This document shows, piece by piece, positions 46,235 to 56,475 of a DNA stretch of 64,000 nucleotides. Numbering within the stretch: the stretch's first letter is position 1; each line of letters begins with the position of its first letter. Below the pieces are notes generated by a model that worked only from the letters and a program-made list of their open reading frames with translations, searched no databases and was not told the origin of the DNA. A program made the translations under genes and the position numbers. Source of the stretch: Hyphomicrobiales bacterium. GTDB taxonomy: Bacteria > Pseudomonadota > Alphaproteobacteria > Rhizobiales > Rhizobiaceae. Location of the stretch: assembly GCA_021775415.1 (NCBI GenBank), contig JAJFHV010000017.1, positions 118,923 to 182,922 on the forward strand. The letters run 5' to 3'.

Positions 46235-47098
46235 TCAGTCTATTTTGTTTTCAAGAACAGCATCAGCCATTGCCAGCGCGTCCCGGTTTTCAGCCACATC
46301 ATGGACACGGAATATCGCACTGCCCTTTAATCGTGCAATCGCGCTTGTTGCCGCGGTTCCAATGGCACGATTATCCGCATCGCGTCCAGTATAGTGACCA
46401 ATAAAACGCTTTCGCGATGTGCCGGTCAAGATTGGAAACCCAAGATCGAACAGTTCCTCCATGCGCGCAAGCAGTGCAATGTTTTCATGCGGATCTTTGG
46501 CAAATCCATATCCTGGATCAAGTACGATCTGATTGGATTTTACACCAGCCGCATCCATGATCTGAATTGACATTTCAAGATATGCAAACTGATCAATGAT
46601 TACGTCCGGATCACGCTCTCGCTCGCGACCCGTATGCATGGCACAACATCCAGCACCGGTTTCAGCTGCAACGCTCGCTAGCTTCGGGTCCTTTTGAAAC
46701 CCCCACACATCATTGATGATGTGGCATCCAGCTTCAATTGCCATTTGCGCAGTCTCTGCACGGTAGGTATCGACGGACAGGATCATGTCACCGCGGGCAG
46801 CAAGGTTCTCGATTACAGGCTTTATTCGCTTCTGTTCTTCTTGTGCAGTTATGGGTTCACCGCCGGGACGGGTCGATTCCCCACCAATATCGATGATGAC
46901 GGCACCCTCATCATACATTTCCACTGCCTGGGCGATCGCTGTATCGACCTGGTCAAACCGCCCACCATCAGAAAACGAATCCGGTGTAACATTCAGTATC
47001 CCCATGATCAGGCTTTTCGGGCCAAGCGTGAGCGTTTTGTCGTGTGCTAGTTGCCACTGCCGTGGTTCGAAGGGATTGATCAAGCGCTTTGTCATCAA
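46235..47098 (-). CDS. folP: Dihydropteroate synthase
   Basis: A 287-residue enzyme joining hydroxymethyl-dihydropterin pyrophosphate with para-aminobenzoate; it is the sulfonamide target. Both family signatures are present: MGILNVTPDSFSDGGRF near residue 32 and DIGGESTRPGG near 70, followed by the TIM-barrel blocks ILSVDTYRAETAQMAI, GCHIINDVWGF and LDPGYGFAKDPHEN. First gene of folPBK; MM start, either Met possible. Confidence 0.95.
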   Translation of the reverse strand: MMTKRLINPFEPRQWQLAHDKTLTLGPKSLIMGILNVTPDSFSDGGRFDQVDTAIAQAVEMYDEGAVIIDIGGESTRPGGEPITAQEEQKRIKPVIENLAARGDMILSVDTYRAETAQMAIEAGCHIINDVWGFQKDPKLASVAAETGAGCCAMHTGRERERDPDVIIDQFAYLEMSIQIMDAAGVKSNQIVLDPGYGFAKDPHENIALLARMEELFDLGFPILTGTSRKRFIGHYTGRDADNRAIGTAATSAIARLKGSAIFRVHDVAENRDALAMADAVLENKID

Positions 47099-47227
47099 AT
47101 AAACTGTTTATGCCGAGTTGGATCGATTGGCTCATAGCGTTTTGCGTACTGATTGCCAATAGATTGTTTATTCACAAGTATCCCTGAAAACAAAGCGTTT
47201 GTCGTCGTTGCCATCACCTGCTAATTC

Positions 47228-48460
47228 GTGGCTATGAGCGAAATACGAGTACCGACTTCCGGTACAAAGCCATGGCAAACCCCTGCCGCCCTTTTAATGG
47301 TTATGGCTGCAGCTATGCAGATTGCATTTGCTGCATGGATGTTGATGACCAACAATTTCGCCTATGAGGTTTTGTCATTCACCGGCCGCGAGATTGGCAT
47401 TCAGCAGAGCATCCGTGAAATTCCGGGTTTTCTTTCATTTGCAGCTGTATTTCTGCTGTTCTTGGCCCGCGAACAGACGCTGGCTTATTTGTCATTAATA
47501 TTGCTTGGCGGAGCAGCTGCAGTTACCGGATATTTCCCGAGTTTCACGGGCTTTTTGATTACGACTTTCATCTCTTCAATTGGATTTCATTATTATGAAA
47601 CCATGCATCAGTCCTTGTCGTTGCAATGGTTGCCGAAGAAAACCGCACCGGCAATTATGGGGAAAATTCTTGCGATTGGCTCTTTCGCACAGCTGGTTTC
47701 GTTCGCATTTGTCTTTGCTGCGTGGCTTTGGCTTGGTCTGCATTTTACCAGCATTTTTCTGGTCACCGGTGTCGTTACCGTAATTGCCGCGTTTGCAATG
47801 TGGCTGCTGTTTCCCGCATTCAAGGATGGCACTCCCCAACACAAGAAACTCATCCTGCGCAGGCGCTACTGGCTCTATTACGCCCTGACGTTCATGGGAG
47901 GTGCACGACGCCAGATATTCATGGTGTTTGCAATCTTCATGATGGTTGAACGCTTTGGATTTGAGCTCCATCAGGTGGCGATGCTTGCATTTGTGAACGG
48001 CGCGCTAAACATTTTCATTGCGCCGATGGTTGGCCGCTGGATCGTGCGCTTTGGCGAGCGCACCGTTTTGACTTGGGAGTATATCGGCCTGGTGCTAATC
48101 TTCTCGGCCTACGCATTTGTGCCAAACTGGTGGGCTGCCACCCTGCTATATTTCCTGGATCACGCCCTCTTTTCAATCGCAATTGCCATGAAAACATACT
48201 TTCAAAAGATCGCTGATCCAGCGGATATTGCGCCAACCGCTGGAGTTGCATTTACCATCAACCATATTGCTGCCGTATTCATACCGGTTCTGTTTGGAAT
48301 GATTTGGTTGTGGAACCCGGCTGCAGTGTTTCTTGCCGGTGCCGGGATGGCGTTTATGTCCCTGCTCCTTGCTCGCATGGTCCCTGTTCTGCCAGATGTC
48401 GGAAATGAATTTGCATGGAGTGCGCGGCGCAAATTGGCTGCAACCGGTGCGCCCCTTTAA
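47228..48460 (+). CDS. Major facilitator superfamily transporter
   Basis: A 410-residue inner-membrane protein with about twelve hydrophobic helices. The start is GTG at 47228 or ATG two codons later. I see no sugar- or drug-specific signature; the loop GARRQIFMVFAIFMMVERFGFELHQVAML in the middle marks the start of the second half. The substrate is unknown. It diverges from folP and is followed after 11 bases by the DUF922 lipoprotein gene, so the two may be cotranscribed. Confidence 0.8.
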   Translation: MAMSEIRVPTSGTKPWQTPAALLMVMAAAMQIAFAAWMLMTNNFAYEVLSFTGREIGIQQSIREIPGFLSFAAVFLLFLAREQTLAYLSLILLGGAAAVTGYFPSFTGFLITTFISSIGFHYYETMHQSLSLQWLPKKTAPAIMGKILAIGSFAQLVSFAFVFAAWLWLGLHFTSIFLVTGVVTVIAAFAMWLLFPAFKDGTPQHKKLILRRRYWLYYALTFMGGARRQIFMVFAIFMMVERFGFELHQVAMLAFVNGALNIFIAPMVGRWIVRFGERTVLTWEYIGLVLIFSAYAFVPNWWAATLLYFLDHALFSIAIAMKTYFQKIADPADIAPTAGVAFTINHIAAVFIPVLFGMIWLWNPAAVFLAGAGMAFMSLLLARMVPVLPDVGNEFAWSARRKLAATGAPL

Positions 48461-48471
48461 GCGAGGCAGAT

Positions 48472-49068
48472 GTGAATACAAAAATTGCACGATGGATGGG
48501 GTTTTGCGGGCTTGCTGTGATTATCCCTCTAGGCGGTTGCACATCTGTCGGGGAACGAACCCAGCTCAGCGTTGGATACTATACGATCGAGGGGCAGACA
48601 TTCAGCCAGCTTGACCGCCAGATATCCCTGCATGGGCCTAATGTTACCGGCGTTGGGAGAGCGCTTGCTGCAACCAATATTCTTATGGTGCCAGACATTC
48701 GCTTTTCGCTGACTGACGGAAAATGTGTGGTCACTCATGCCCGGATCAACGTGAAAGCGAAAGTCACCCTGCCCCGACACGCCAATATCGCCCAAACAGA
48801 ACGCAAACTGCGAGCAGCCTGGAACAATCTGCAAGAATATGCCCGGTTACACGAAGCAATCCACGTAGCGATCGCCGATAAATATGCTCTCAAGGTCGAG
48901 CAATCCATCAAGGCCGTAAAACCCAGAGAAGATTGCAAAAGCATGCGCGCAAAAGTGCTGGAAGTGTCCAAAAAAATTATGGCTGAGCATGAAAAGGAAC
49001 AATTGAAATTCGACAAGGACGAACAAGTTCGGATTCAAAATCTGGTAGACAACCCAAACAGCAGTTAG
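48472..49068 (+). CDS. DUF922 family putative secreted Zn-dependent protease, lipoprotein
   Basis: A 199-residue protein from a GTG with GAGG five bases upstream. The signal MNTKIARWMGFCGLAVIIPLGGC ends in a lipobox (LGGC, Cys at 23). The mature part begins the DUF922 pattern (YYTIEGQTFSQLDRQISLHGP) and contains LHEAIHVAIADKYAL, an HExxH-type metal site near residue 142. The tail is a lysine- and glutamate-rich helix. DUF922 proteins are predicted zinc proteases with little experimental work. Confidence 0.8.
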   Translation: MNTKIARWMGFCGLAVIIPLGGCTSVGERTQLSVGYYTIEGQTFSQLDRQISLHGPNVTGVGRALAATNILMVPDIRFSLTDGKCVVTHARINVKAKVTLPRHANIAQTERKLRAAWNNLQEYARLHEAIHVAIADKYALKVEQSIKAVKPREDCKSMRAKVLEVSKKIMAEHEKEQLKFDKDEQVRIQNLVDNPNSS

Positions 49069-49170
49069 CATTCATATTGATCTACATTAATCAATATCTC
49101 CCTTGCCATTGCTTCCCATTTTCCCTAGGGAACCGTCTTTCGAATTGTTTACATCTGCTTGGGGGAATTC

Positions 49171-50283
49171 ATGAGCCAAAAGACCGTCGTAAAATCCTGG
49201 AATGAATGGGACCCACTCAAGCATGTGATTGTAGGTGTTGCCGATGGTGGCTGCATTCCCGCGCCAGAACCGGCACTTGATGCAAAGGTGCCGGAAGACA
49301 GCGACATGCGCGGTCAATATGGCCCACGCCCACAGGAGACGGTCGACAAAGCCAATGAACTCCTCGACAATTTTGCTGATATGCTAAGAAAACGTGGCAT
49401 ACGGGTCGATCGCCCGACACCTCTCGATTTCAATCAGCCAAGTTCCACACCGGACTGGCAAACCGATACGATGTTTGGCTGCATGCCGCCACGCGACGTA
49501 CTACTAACTGTTGGCAGTGAAATCCTCGAAGCCACAATGTCCTATCGCTGCCGCTGGTTTGAGTATCTGTGTTACCGGCCATTGCTCCAGCAGTACTATG
49601 ATGAAGATCCCAATATGCGGCATGAGGCAGCGCCCAAACCGCGCCTTACCGATGCCGACTACCGACCTGACTACCTGTCGGACAAGATTGGAGTTGAAAA
49701 ACGGCTGGAGTGGACTGCGGACAAATTCTTTGTCACTACTGACGAAGAACCGCTTTTCGATGCAGCGGATGTATTACGATTTGGCAAAGACCTAGTGGTT
49801 CAACATGGTTTTACAACCAACCTCAAGGCAATCGACTGGCTACAGAGGCATTTTCCAGATCACCGGGTACATGCAGTCAACTTTCCGGGTGACCCCTACC
49901 CGATCCACATCGATGCAACCTTTACGCCGCTTCGTCCGGGCCTGATCATGAACAATCCTGAGCGTCGTCTGCCGGACGAACAGCGCGGTATGTTTGAACG
50001 CAACGGATGGGAGATCATTGATTCAGCCCGACCAGCACACAACTCTCCGCCGCCACTGTGCTACTCATCCACATGGCTCTCTATGAACGTGTTGGCGCTT
50101 GATCCAAAAACTGTGTGCGTTGAAGCTTCGGAGGTTCATCAGATGGACCAACTCGATAAACTTGGCATGGAAGTGGTGCCTGTAGAGCTTCGCGATGCCT
50201 ATGCATTTGGCGGAGGCCTCCACTGTTGCACGGCTGACGTTTATCGCGAGGGTGATTTGGAAGATTACTTCCCGAAAGGGTGA
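49171..50283 (+). CDS. Arginine:glycine amidinotransferase-family protein
   Basis: A 370-residue protein. The start is ATG at 49171 with GGGGGA just upstream; an in-frame TTG four codons earlier is discounted. It follows the AGAT family closely: SWNEWDPLKHVIVGVADG at the N-terminus, PTPLDFNQPSSTPDW, VGSEILEATMSYRCRWFEYLCYR, EPLFDAADVLRFGKD with the conserved Asp, IHIDATFTPLRPG with the catalytic His, and GGGLHCCTADVYREG at the C-terminus with the catalytic Cys aligned to Cys407 of human GATM. Such enzymes move an amidino group from arginine to glycine, lysine or other amines. The acceptor here is unknown. No creatine-pathway partner is adjacent. Confidence 0.88.
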   Translation: MSQKTVVKSWNEWDPLKHVIVGVADGGCIPAPEPALDAKVPEDSDMRGQYGPRPQETVDKANELLDNFADMLRKRGIRVDRPTPLDFNQPSSTPDWQTDTMFGCMPPRDVLLTVGSEILEATMSYRCRWFEYLCYRPLLQQYYDEDPNMRHEAAPKPRLTDADYRPDYLSDKIGVEKRLEWTADKFFVTTDEEPLFDAADVLRFGKDLVVQHGFTTNLKAIDWLQRHFPDHRVHAVNFPGDPYPIHIDATFTPLRPGLIMNNPERRLPDEQRGMFERNGWEIIDSARPAHNSPPPLCYSSTWLSMNVLALDPKTVCVEASEVHQMDQLDKLGMEVVPVELRDAYAFGGGLHCCTADVYREGDLEDYFPKG

Positions 50284-50294
50284 ACCACTCCGTT

Positions 50295-52724
50295 TTATCC
50301 AGCTAGATGAAGTGGTGACGTATTCTGCATCATCCATTTGTTGATTTTCTTGACGAGTGCTTCGGGTGAGACGGGTTTGGGGAGATAATCATCCATACCT
50401 GCATCCAGGCAACGCTCCCTGTCTCCTTTGATGGCATGGGCAGTCACACCAATGATCGCCGTGTGTCGATCGGTGTCAGCTTCCATCGTCCGGATAGCTT
50501 TGGTCGCGTCCAGTCCGTTCATCTGGGGCATTGATACATCCATAAGAATGACGGAAGGCTTCGTATGCTTGTAGAGGGAAAGCCCTACCTTGCCATCATC
50601 GGCAATTTTGAATGACAGCCCGGTTGCTTCCAGGATTTGTGTGAAGACAATCCGGTTCACTTCATTGTCTTCGCATACAAGAACATCAATTGAGTTGTCC
50701 TCACATACAAATCGGGTTTTGGTTTTGGCTGTGCCGGTTGATTTTTTGCTGGCGTTGCCGGAACCCTTCGATTGATCCGGCGCTTCATCGCGAGGCAGCA
50801 TTGGGTTGACCAACTGGCGAATATTGGCAATTTCATTGCTTGCGCAGGCGCCTTGTATGCTGGCCGCGTCATCCTGCAGCACGCTGACCAGCGTTTCCAA
50901 TAGCAAGGAAGAGCGTGTCGGTTTCGTAAGGTGGGCCTGAATGCCCAAGGAAGAAAACACCTTGCCATCCTCGGTCTCATTAACCGAAGTCAGCACAATC
51001 ACCGGAATATTCTCCATAGCCGGACTTGCTCGCATGGTTTTCAGCAACTCTCCACCACTCATCTTCGGCATGTGATAATCCATGATGACTGCATCAATGG
51101 TGGTATCCTGTTGAAGCGCTGCATCAATCACCGCCAGACATTCCCGGCCAGATGCAGCGGCAGCGCAGTCAAATTTCCAACTCGCAAGTTGTTCGGCCAG
51201 AATTGAACGGTTTACCGCATTATCATCAACAATCAGTATGCGTGAACCAGTGACATCAACTGGCACGGGTTTTCGGCTCACTTGTTCCCCATGGACGCGA
51301 AGCTCGATCTCGAACCAGAAAGTCGAACCCCTCCCTACCTCACTATCAACACCAAGCTCACCATCCATGAGTTCTACAAGATGTGAGCAGATTGAAAGGC
51401 CCAGTCCCGTTCCCTCATGCTTGCGGGTGGCAGAGGCATCAACCTGAGAGAATTTCTCAAAGACCTTTGAGGCCTTGTCTTGTGGGATGCCAACACCCGT
51501 ATCCTCAACCGAGATGTGCAGCTTTGCTGATGCGCTTTCACCTTCGCCTTCAACGCAGCCCTCTACATTCAGGTAGATGTGCCCGTGCTCGGTAAACTTG
51601 ACCGCGTTGCTCAACAGATTTGTAATGATTTGGCGAATGCGCCCCACATCGCCCACCAGTATTTCGGGAATTGCAGGATCGACACGTACGATCAGCTCGA
51701 GATCTTTCTCCGCAACCTTGGACGACACAAGGGTCGACACCTGCTCAATGGTTTCGCGAACAGGAAACGGTGCGGGATCAAGCTCCATCTGACCCGCATC
51801 CAGTTTGGAAAAATCCAGAATGTCATTGATGATTGTCAAAAGCGAAGCACCTGACTTGACAATCACATCAGTAAACATCGTCTGCCGGGAATCGAGCTCT
51901 GTGTTGGATAACAGTTCAGCCATTCCCAAAACCCCATTCATCGGAGTCCTGATCTCATGGCTCATATTCGCCAAAAACTCTGATTTGGCCCGGTCCGCAT
52001 CTTCTGCCTTCTTGTTTGCAGTTTTCAAATCCTCAACCGTATGCATTAGCACCGCTTCGTTTTGTGCAAGCGCCTCGCTTTTGGCAGCCAGCTCCGATTG
52101 ACGCTGGGAAAGTTTGTCGATCAATACCTGTTTCTCACGGGCAGATCCGAACTTGATATAAGAGACAGCAAAACCAATAAGGATAATGGTCAGAGTAAGA
52201 AACCCCACTATGCTACCAGCAAGCAATTGGGTTTTGTTATAGAGCTCGTTGTTCTTTTTGAGTGCAACATTGAAGGCCATCTGCATATGATCCCAGTAAA
52301 TGCCTTTGTTTTTGAGATATTCCTGCGAGTGCAGCAGTTCCCAGGCTGAAGCTTTTTGGCCCTGGGCTACAAGTTCGAGTGCCCTGACTTCCATATCAAC
52401 AAGTGCAGTGTTGGCGCTATCAGTAGATGCCACATGTTCCAGCGCTTCTTCAGAGTCCAGAAATTCTTCCGTATTCGCCAGTACTGCATCAAGAGTCTCA
52501 ACATTGTTGTTATAGCGGTCTACATAATCCTTCCCCCCGCCCGCAGCAGCCATGCGTGCAGACATGGTGAGAAGCTCGTCGAGGCGTTTAATCTCTCCGA
52601 TATTTTTGACAAATGTTATCTGCAGGGAGCGCTGTCGTTCCAACTTGGCGACAAATTGCCAAGCCGCAAAAAGCATGACAAACAAAACAATTACGCCGGA
52701 CAGTACTAGTGCTATCGCACGCAT
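50295..52724 (-). CDS. Hybrid sensor histidine kinase with two receiver domains
   Basis: About 809 residues from the ATG at 52724, which has AGGGA nine bases upstream; in-frame starts at 52751 or further up are possible. Helix at about 3-25, a periplasmic helical sensor region to about 168, second helix to about 190, a coiled coil, then HisKA with His256 in [19 protein letters not shown], HATPase_c ([26 protein letters not shown]) and two receivers, each with a phospho-accepting Asp ([14 protein letters not shown] and [15 protein letters not shown]). No HPt domain follows, so a separate phosphotransfer protein is expected. The BarA/LuxQ-like layout gives no clue to the signal. Confidence 0.88.
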   Translation of the reverse strand: MRAIALVLSGVIVLFVMLFAAWQFVAKLERQRSLQITFVKNIGEIKRLDELLTMSARMAAAGGGKDYVDRYNNNVETLDAVLANTEEFLDSEEALEHVASTDSANTALVDMEVRALELVAQGQKASAWELLHSQEYLKNKGIYWDHMQMAFNVALKKNNELYNKTQLLAGSIVGFLTLTIILIGFAVSYIKFGSAREKQVLIDKLSQRQSELAAKSEALAQNEAVLMHTVEDLKTANKKAEDADRAKSEFLANMSHEIRTPMNGVLGMAELLSNTELDSRQTMFTDVIVKSGASLLTIINDILDFSKLDAGQMELDPAPFPVRETIEQVSTLVSSKVAEKDLELIVRVDPAIPEILVGDVGRIRQIITNLLSNAVKFTEHGHIYLNVEGCVEGEGESASAKLHISVEDTGVGIPQDKASKVFEKFSQVDASATRKHEGTGLGLSICSHLVELMDGELGVDSEVGRGSTFWFEIELRVHGEQVSRKPVPVDVTGSRILIVDDNAVNRSILAEQLASWKFDCAAAASGRECLAVIDAALQQDTTIDAVIMDYHMPKMSGGELLKTMRASPAMENIPVIVLTSVNETEDGKVFSSLGIQAHLTKPTRSSLLLETLVSVLQDDAASIQGACASNEIANIRQLVNPMLPRDEAPDQSKGSGNASKKSTGTAKTKTRFVCEDNSIDVLVCEDNEVNRIVFTQILEATGLSFKIADDGKVGLSLYKHTKPSVILMDVSMPQMNGLDATKAIRTMEADTDRHTAIIGVTAHAIKGDRERCLDAGMDDYLPKPVSPEALVKKINKWMMQNTSPLHLAG

Positions 52725-53120
52725 AACGGCAATTCCCTGTTGTTTCCGCATACCAACTTGTCTTGGATAATATCCCAATCTTACGCCAATCTTTTGGAGT
52801 GGTATGTTGTGAAGCAAAACTTGTGGTGCATTCATCGCACCAAATTGATCCACTAGCTTCCCATCATTACTTTTATACTGGCTGACAGAGCCAAAAACTT
52901 GCCGTTTGAGTTTTCGGAACCGCATCCTATCAAGTCAGATTGATGTATATTTGTGAGGAATAAATTAAGCATTTCCTTTAGTTCTTGCACACTAGATTTG
53001 AATTTTTTTCCTAACGAAAAATTAATGATGTTTTTTAACTTCTTATCGGCGATAGCAGATACTTGATCATCAAGCCCCAACAAAGGTCCCGTTAGCCAAT
53101 TACACGCGGCAGGCAAATTA
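52725..53120. other. Region between the sensor kinase start and the YyaL-like gene
   Basis: About 396 bases, AT-rich around 52925-53080. An 87-residue frame on the minus strand (52853-53116, from TTG) has no ribosome binding site and no family resemblance, and an N-terminal extension of the kinase frame runs through part of it. It may include the kinase promoter. Nothing else is supported. Confidence 0.45.
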
Positions 53121-55355
53121 TTATTGGGAAACCGGAATACGGAATTTCAAAGTTTCAGGTAACAGGCAAATTTCATCAGAGCAGGTTTGAACATCCAACG
53201 TTGCTTCAACCACCTGCACGTCCAGTGCTTCGGCGCTAGCGGTAATCTCGAATTCATGTTCCAGCACAGCAACGGGATTTGCATTGAAACTCAATGTTTT
53301 TACCAGGGGCTTTGGATAGGCGGTTTCGGCTTTAACCGGGTTGTTCCCGGCGTTCAGTTTGAATTCGGTTGCGATCAAATGATCCTCGAGTGGTTTGTTT
53401 GCGTTGACATGCCAACCTTCAGCAACTGTAACTTTCAAACGAATTTGCCTGGATTTTCCTTGATATTCTCCTGAGACCCGAACGTTGCCATTGCCGGCAT
53501 ATTGAACAGGGCCATTTTCAGAGCGCAAATGCCGGTCTGCAGCAGACAGAATGGAAGCGCCGCTGCTTTTACCCTTCATTGCGATACCGGAAAGTGATGC
53601 CAACGCTTTTTCTGTAACAAGCGTGGCTTGGGCATCTGATGTGCGTTTCGCCAACCGGGCCAATACATCCAGTGCGGCACCATTGCCGGATGGTTGATCA
53701 ATGTCGCTACGCAGTTTGGTTCTGGCAAATCCGGCGGAACCGCTGGTCGCGTAAAAATCTCCGGCCTTCGGATCAGAGAAATTTTCAAGCATTTCTTCTT
53801 TCAGGGCATTTGCCCGCTCCAGCCAGATGTTCTCCCGTGTCAGGTCAAACAGATATATGTAGGCGCGCGCCAATTGTCCGTAATCTTCCAATTCAGCTTC
53901 CACATCAGCTTCGCTTTCAAAAAAACTCTTGAATAGGCCGCGGTTAGCAGTGCGCATGTTTTGCCACAGGAATTCACCTGCCTTAATCGCCGCATTTTGA
54001 TATTTCTCTTCGCCCAGGATTGCGGCACCAGTAGCAAAGCTCGCAATCATCATGCCATTCCAGCTGGTAAGAATTTTTTCGTCACGCCGGGGCTTTTGGC
54101 GCTGATTTCTGGCTGGTTTCAGCTTTTCGAATATCGCAAGAACATCCTGCAATTGGATGTCCGCTACATTATCCAGATTGAGAATGATCTTGCCGGCAAA
54201 TTCACCGTCACTGATAAGATCAAACAGGTTTACAGCTTCTATCGCCTTGTCTGTACCCAGAACCTCCTCCAGTTCCTCCGGGGTCCAGACATAGTAAGTA
54301 CCTTCTTCACCCTCGGAATCTGCATCGCGGGTTGAGTAAAACCCGCCGTCGGGTGCGGTTAGGTCGGCCAACACATAATCAAGCGTCTTGCGAGCGGTGC
54401 CGGCATATTTTCGGTTACCGGTAAGGCGGTAAGCTTCCAGATAAACCTCGGTCATCTGCGCCTGGTCGTAGAGCATTTTTTCGAAATGCGGGATGCGCCA
54501 GGCTGGATCTACCGCGTAGCGGTGAAATCCCCCTTCCAGTTGATCGTGAATGCCACCAGACTGGACAGAGACAAGGGTTTTCTCGACGGCTTCCAGTGCC
54601 GCTAGATCGTCATCGCGTTCGTAGCGTTGCAGAAGGAACATCAAAACGGTTGGCTGAAAGAATTTCGGCGCTTGGCCCAGGCCACCGTAAACCGGATCAA
54701 AGGAGGCCACGAGCTCCTGTGAAAGCTTAGAGAGAGCCTCAGGTGTTATCGCTTTTGCTTCTTCTGAGCGATTTTGATAGTTCGCCAATAATCCTGCAAG
54801 TCGATCACCCTCGGCAAGCAAGTCAGGTCGATTGTCAGACCACCCCTGAGTGATCGCCTCAATAAGCTGCAAAAAAGGTTCCGGTGGAATATAGCCGGTT
54901 CCGTAAAATGGCTTTAACTCAGGTGTCAGGAATACAGTGTTGGGCCACCCGCCGCTTTGAGTAAGGACTTCGGTTACCAGCATGTAGGTTTCGTCCAGCG
55001 CTGTCCGCCGTTCGCGGTCAACCAGCACCGGAATAAAGTTTTCATTGATGAAATTGGATATTTCCGGCTGCCTAAAGTGTGTTTCCTGCATCACGTGACA
55101 CCAGTGGCAGGCCGTATAACCGAAGGAAACGAGCAACGGTTTGCTCAGTGTTCTGGCCTTGTCAAATGCTTCATCGCCCCATGTATACCATTGAACGAGA
55201 TCGTCAGCGTGCAGGCGCAGATAAGGTGATGCGGACTTGCTCAGCCTTTCATTGGGCGCAGCCAAAGCACCGTAAGATGTTATGACGATTGACATGGTGA
55301 AGAGTGCCACAAGGAGCCAGAATACAGTTCTCATTGGCCATTTGAATTTATTCAC
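53121..55355 (-). CDS. Exported thioredoxin-like/YyaL (DUF255) protein with DsbD-alpha-like C-terminal domain
   Basis: About 744 residues from GTG at 55355 (GGAG about ten bases upstream). A signal or anchor (about 8-32) precedes the DUF255 thioredoxin-fold domain with ASPYLRLHADDLVQWYTWGDEAF and the CxxC site in YTACHWCHVMQETHF. The (alpha/alpha)6 barrel follows with GGIHDQLEGGFHRYAVDPAWRIPHFEKMLYDQAQ. From about residue 620 a beta domain resembles the N-terminal (alpha) domain of DsbD: VTVAEGWHVNANKP and a Cys pair in VQTCSDEICLLPETLKF. Cytosolic YyaL/SSP411 proteins lack both the signal and this tail. The combination suggests a periplasmic thiol-linked role; that is inference. Confidence 0.8.
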   Translation of the reverse strand: MNKFKWPMRTVFWLLVALFTMSIVITSYGALAAPNERLSKSASPYLRLHADDLVQWYTWGDEAFDKARTLSKPLLVSFGYTACHWCHVMQETHFRQPEISNFINENFIPVLVDRERRTALDETYMLVTEVLTQSGGWPNTVFLTPELKPFYGTGYIPPEPFLQLIEAITQGWSDNRPDLLAEGDRLAGLLANYQNRSEEAKAITPEALSKLSQELVASFDPVYGGLGQAPKFFQPTVLMFLLQRYERDDDLAALEAVEKTLVSVQSGGIHDQLEGGFHRYAVDPAWRIPHFEKMLYDQAQMTEVYLEAYRLTGNRKYAGTARKTLDYVLADLTAPDGGFYSTRDADSEGEEGTYYVWTPEELEEVLGTDKAIEAVNLFDLISDGEFAGKIILNLDNVADIQLQDVLAIFEKLKPARNQRQKPRRDEKILTSWNGMMIASFATGAAILGEEKYQNAAIKAGEFLWQNMRTANRGLFKSFFESEADVEAELEDYGQLARAYIYLFDLTRENIWLERANALKEEMLENFSDPKAGDFYATSGSAGFARTKLRSDIDQPSGNGAALDVLARLAKRTSDAQATLVTEKALASLSGIAMKGKSSGASILSAADRHLRSENGPVQYAGNGNVRVSGEYQGKSRQIRLKVTVAEGWHVNANKPLEDHLIATEFKLNAGNNPVKAETAYPKPLVKTLSFNANPVAVLEHEFEITASAEALDVQVVEATLDVQTCSDEICLLPETLKFRIPVSQ

Positions 55356-55454
55356 CGGAAACCGTTCTCCACTAAGGTTGGTCACAAGTACTGGGTAACC
55401 CGTTCTTGCACGGATATGAATTCAAAATTTCGTTGGCATGCGTTCTATAGCCGC

Positions 55455-56324
55455 TTACCCGGTATTTTTGCCCTGCCGCCCTGCAAGATCCTGAACGAAT
55501 TGCCAGGCAACACGTCCCGAACGGCTGCCACGGGTGGTCGCCCATTCCAACGCTTCAGCAACCAAATCATCTTCAGTGATCTTCAGTTTGAAGTGCGCAA
55601 CATAACCGCGAACCATTTCCAGATATTCATCCTGACTGCATTTGTGAAATCCGAGCCACAGGCCAAACCGGTCAGAAAGCGAAACTTTTTCTTCGACCGC
55701 TTCAGCGGGGGTAATTGCGGTGGAGCGTTCATTTTCAATCATGTCACGCAGCAACAGATGTCGACGGTTTGAAGTTGCGTAGAAAATCACATTGGCAGGT
55801 CTGCCTTCGACCCCGCCATCCAGTACTGCCTTCAAGGATTTGTAGGATGTATCGTCAAAATCAAATGACAGATCATCGCAAAAAACCATGAATCGCATCG
55901 GTTCATTTCGCAAAACAGCCAGAAGATCGGGCAGGCTATGGACATCTTCGCGATGCACTTCGATAATCTTGAATTGGCTTTCAGGTTTTTCGCCAGCGAC
56001 TTTCGCGTGTGCTGCTTTTACCAGCGAAGATTTCCCCATGCCACGCGCGCCCCACAGCAACACATTGTTGGCAGCAACACCGTCGGCGAAACGTTCTGTG
56101 TTTTCCAGCAGGATGTCTCGAACCCGATCAATTCCCTTTAACAGCCCAATATCTACCCGATTGACCTTTTCAACCGGTTGCAACCATTTATCTGCGGCGT
56201 GCCAAACAAAAGCGTCGGCCGAGGCAAGGTCGTTTGCCGGTGGAATATTACCAAACCGGTTTTCCAGCAGAGCAGCAATCCGATCCAGTTTGGTATTGAG
56301 CAATTCTATGGGATCTTTTGGCAA
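55455..56324 (-). CDS. DUF815 family AAA ATPase
   Basis: A 289-residue cytosolic ATPase. Walker A is LLWGARGMGKSSLVKAAH near residue 90, Walker B-like MVFCDDLSFDFDD near 150, then ARPANVIFYATSNRRHLL-type sensor sequence and a C-terminal WATTRGSRSGRVAWQFVQDLAGR. These are the standard blocks of DUF815, a family of unknown function found widely in alphaproteobacteria next to yajC and secDF, as here. It is divergent from yajC. Confidence 0.88.
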   Translation of the reverse strand: MPKDPIELLNTKLDRIAALLENRFGNIPPANDLASADAFVWHAADKWLQPVEKVNRVDIGLLKGIDRVRDILLENTERFADGVAANNVLLWGARGMGKSSLVKAAHAKVAGEKPESQFKIIEVHREDVHSLPDLLAVLRNEPMRFMVFCDDLSFDFDDTSYKSLKAVLDGGVEGRPANVIFYATSNRRHLLLRDMIENERSTAITPAEAVEEKVSLSDRFGLWLGFHKCSQDEYLEMVRGYVAHFKLKITEDDLVAEALEWATTRGSRSGRVAWQFVQDLAGRQGKNTG

Positions 56325-56475
56325 ATTGTGATTTCCGGTATGAATTTTTGTAAAATTTCTTTCTACCTGCGAATAGCACTACCATTTGAAGTGGGAAAGG
56401 CCTTGAATTGACGGGGCAGATCAGACATACGGTTAAGCCTTCTAGCAGGCTAAATTAATATGGAGGGCATTCCTG

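Noticed and set aside
52853..53116. 87-codon minus-strand frame upstream of the sensor kinase
   Set aside because: TTG start without ribosome binding site, overlaps the extended kinase frame, no family resemblance.
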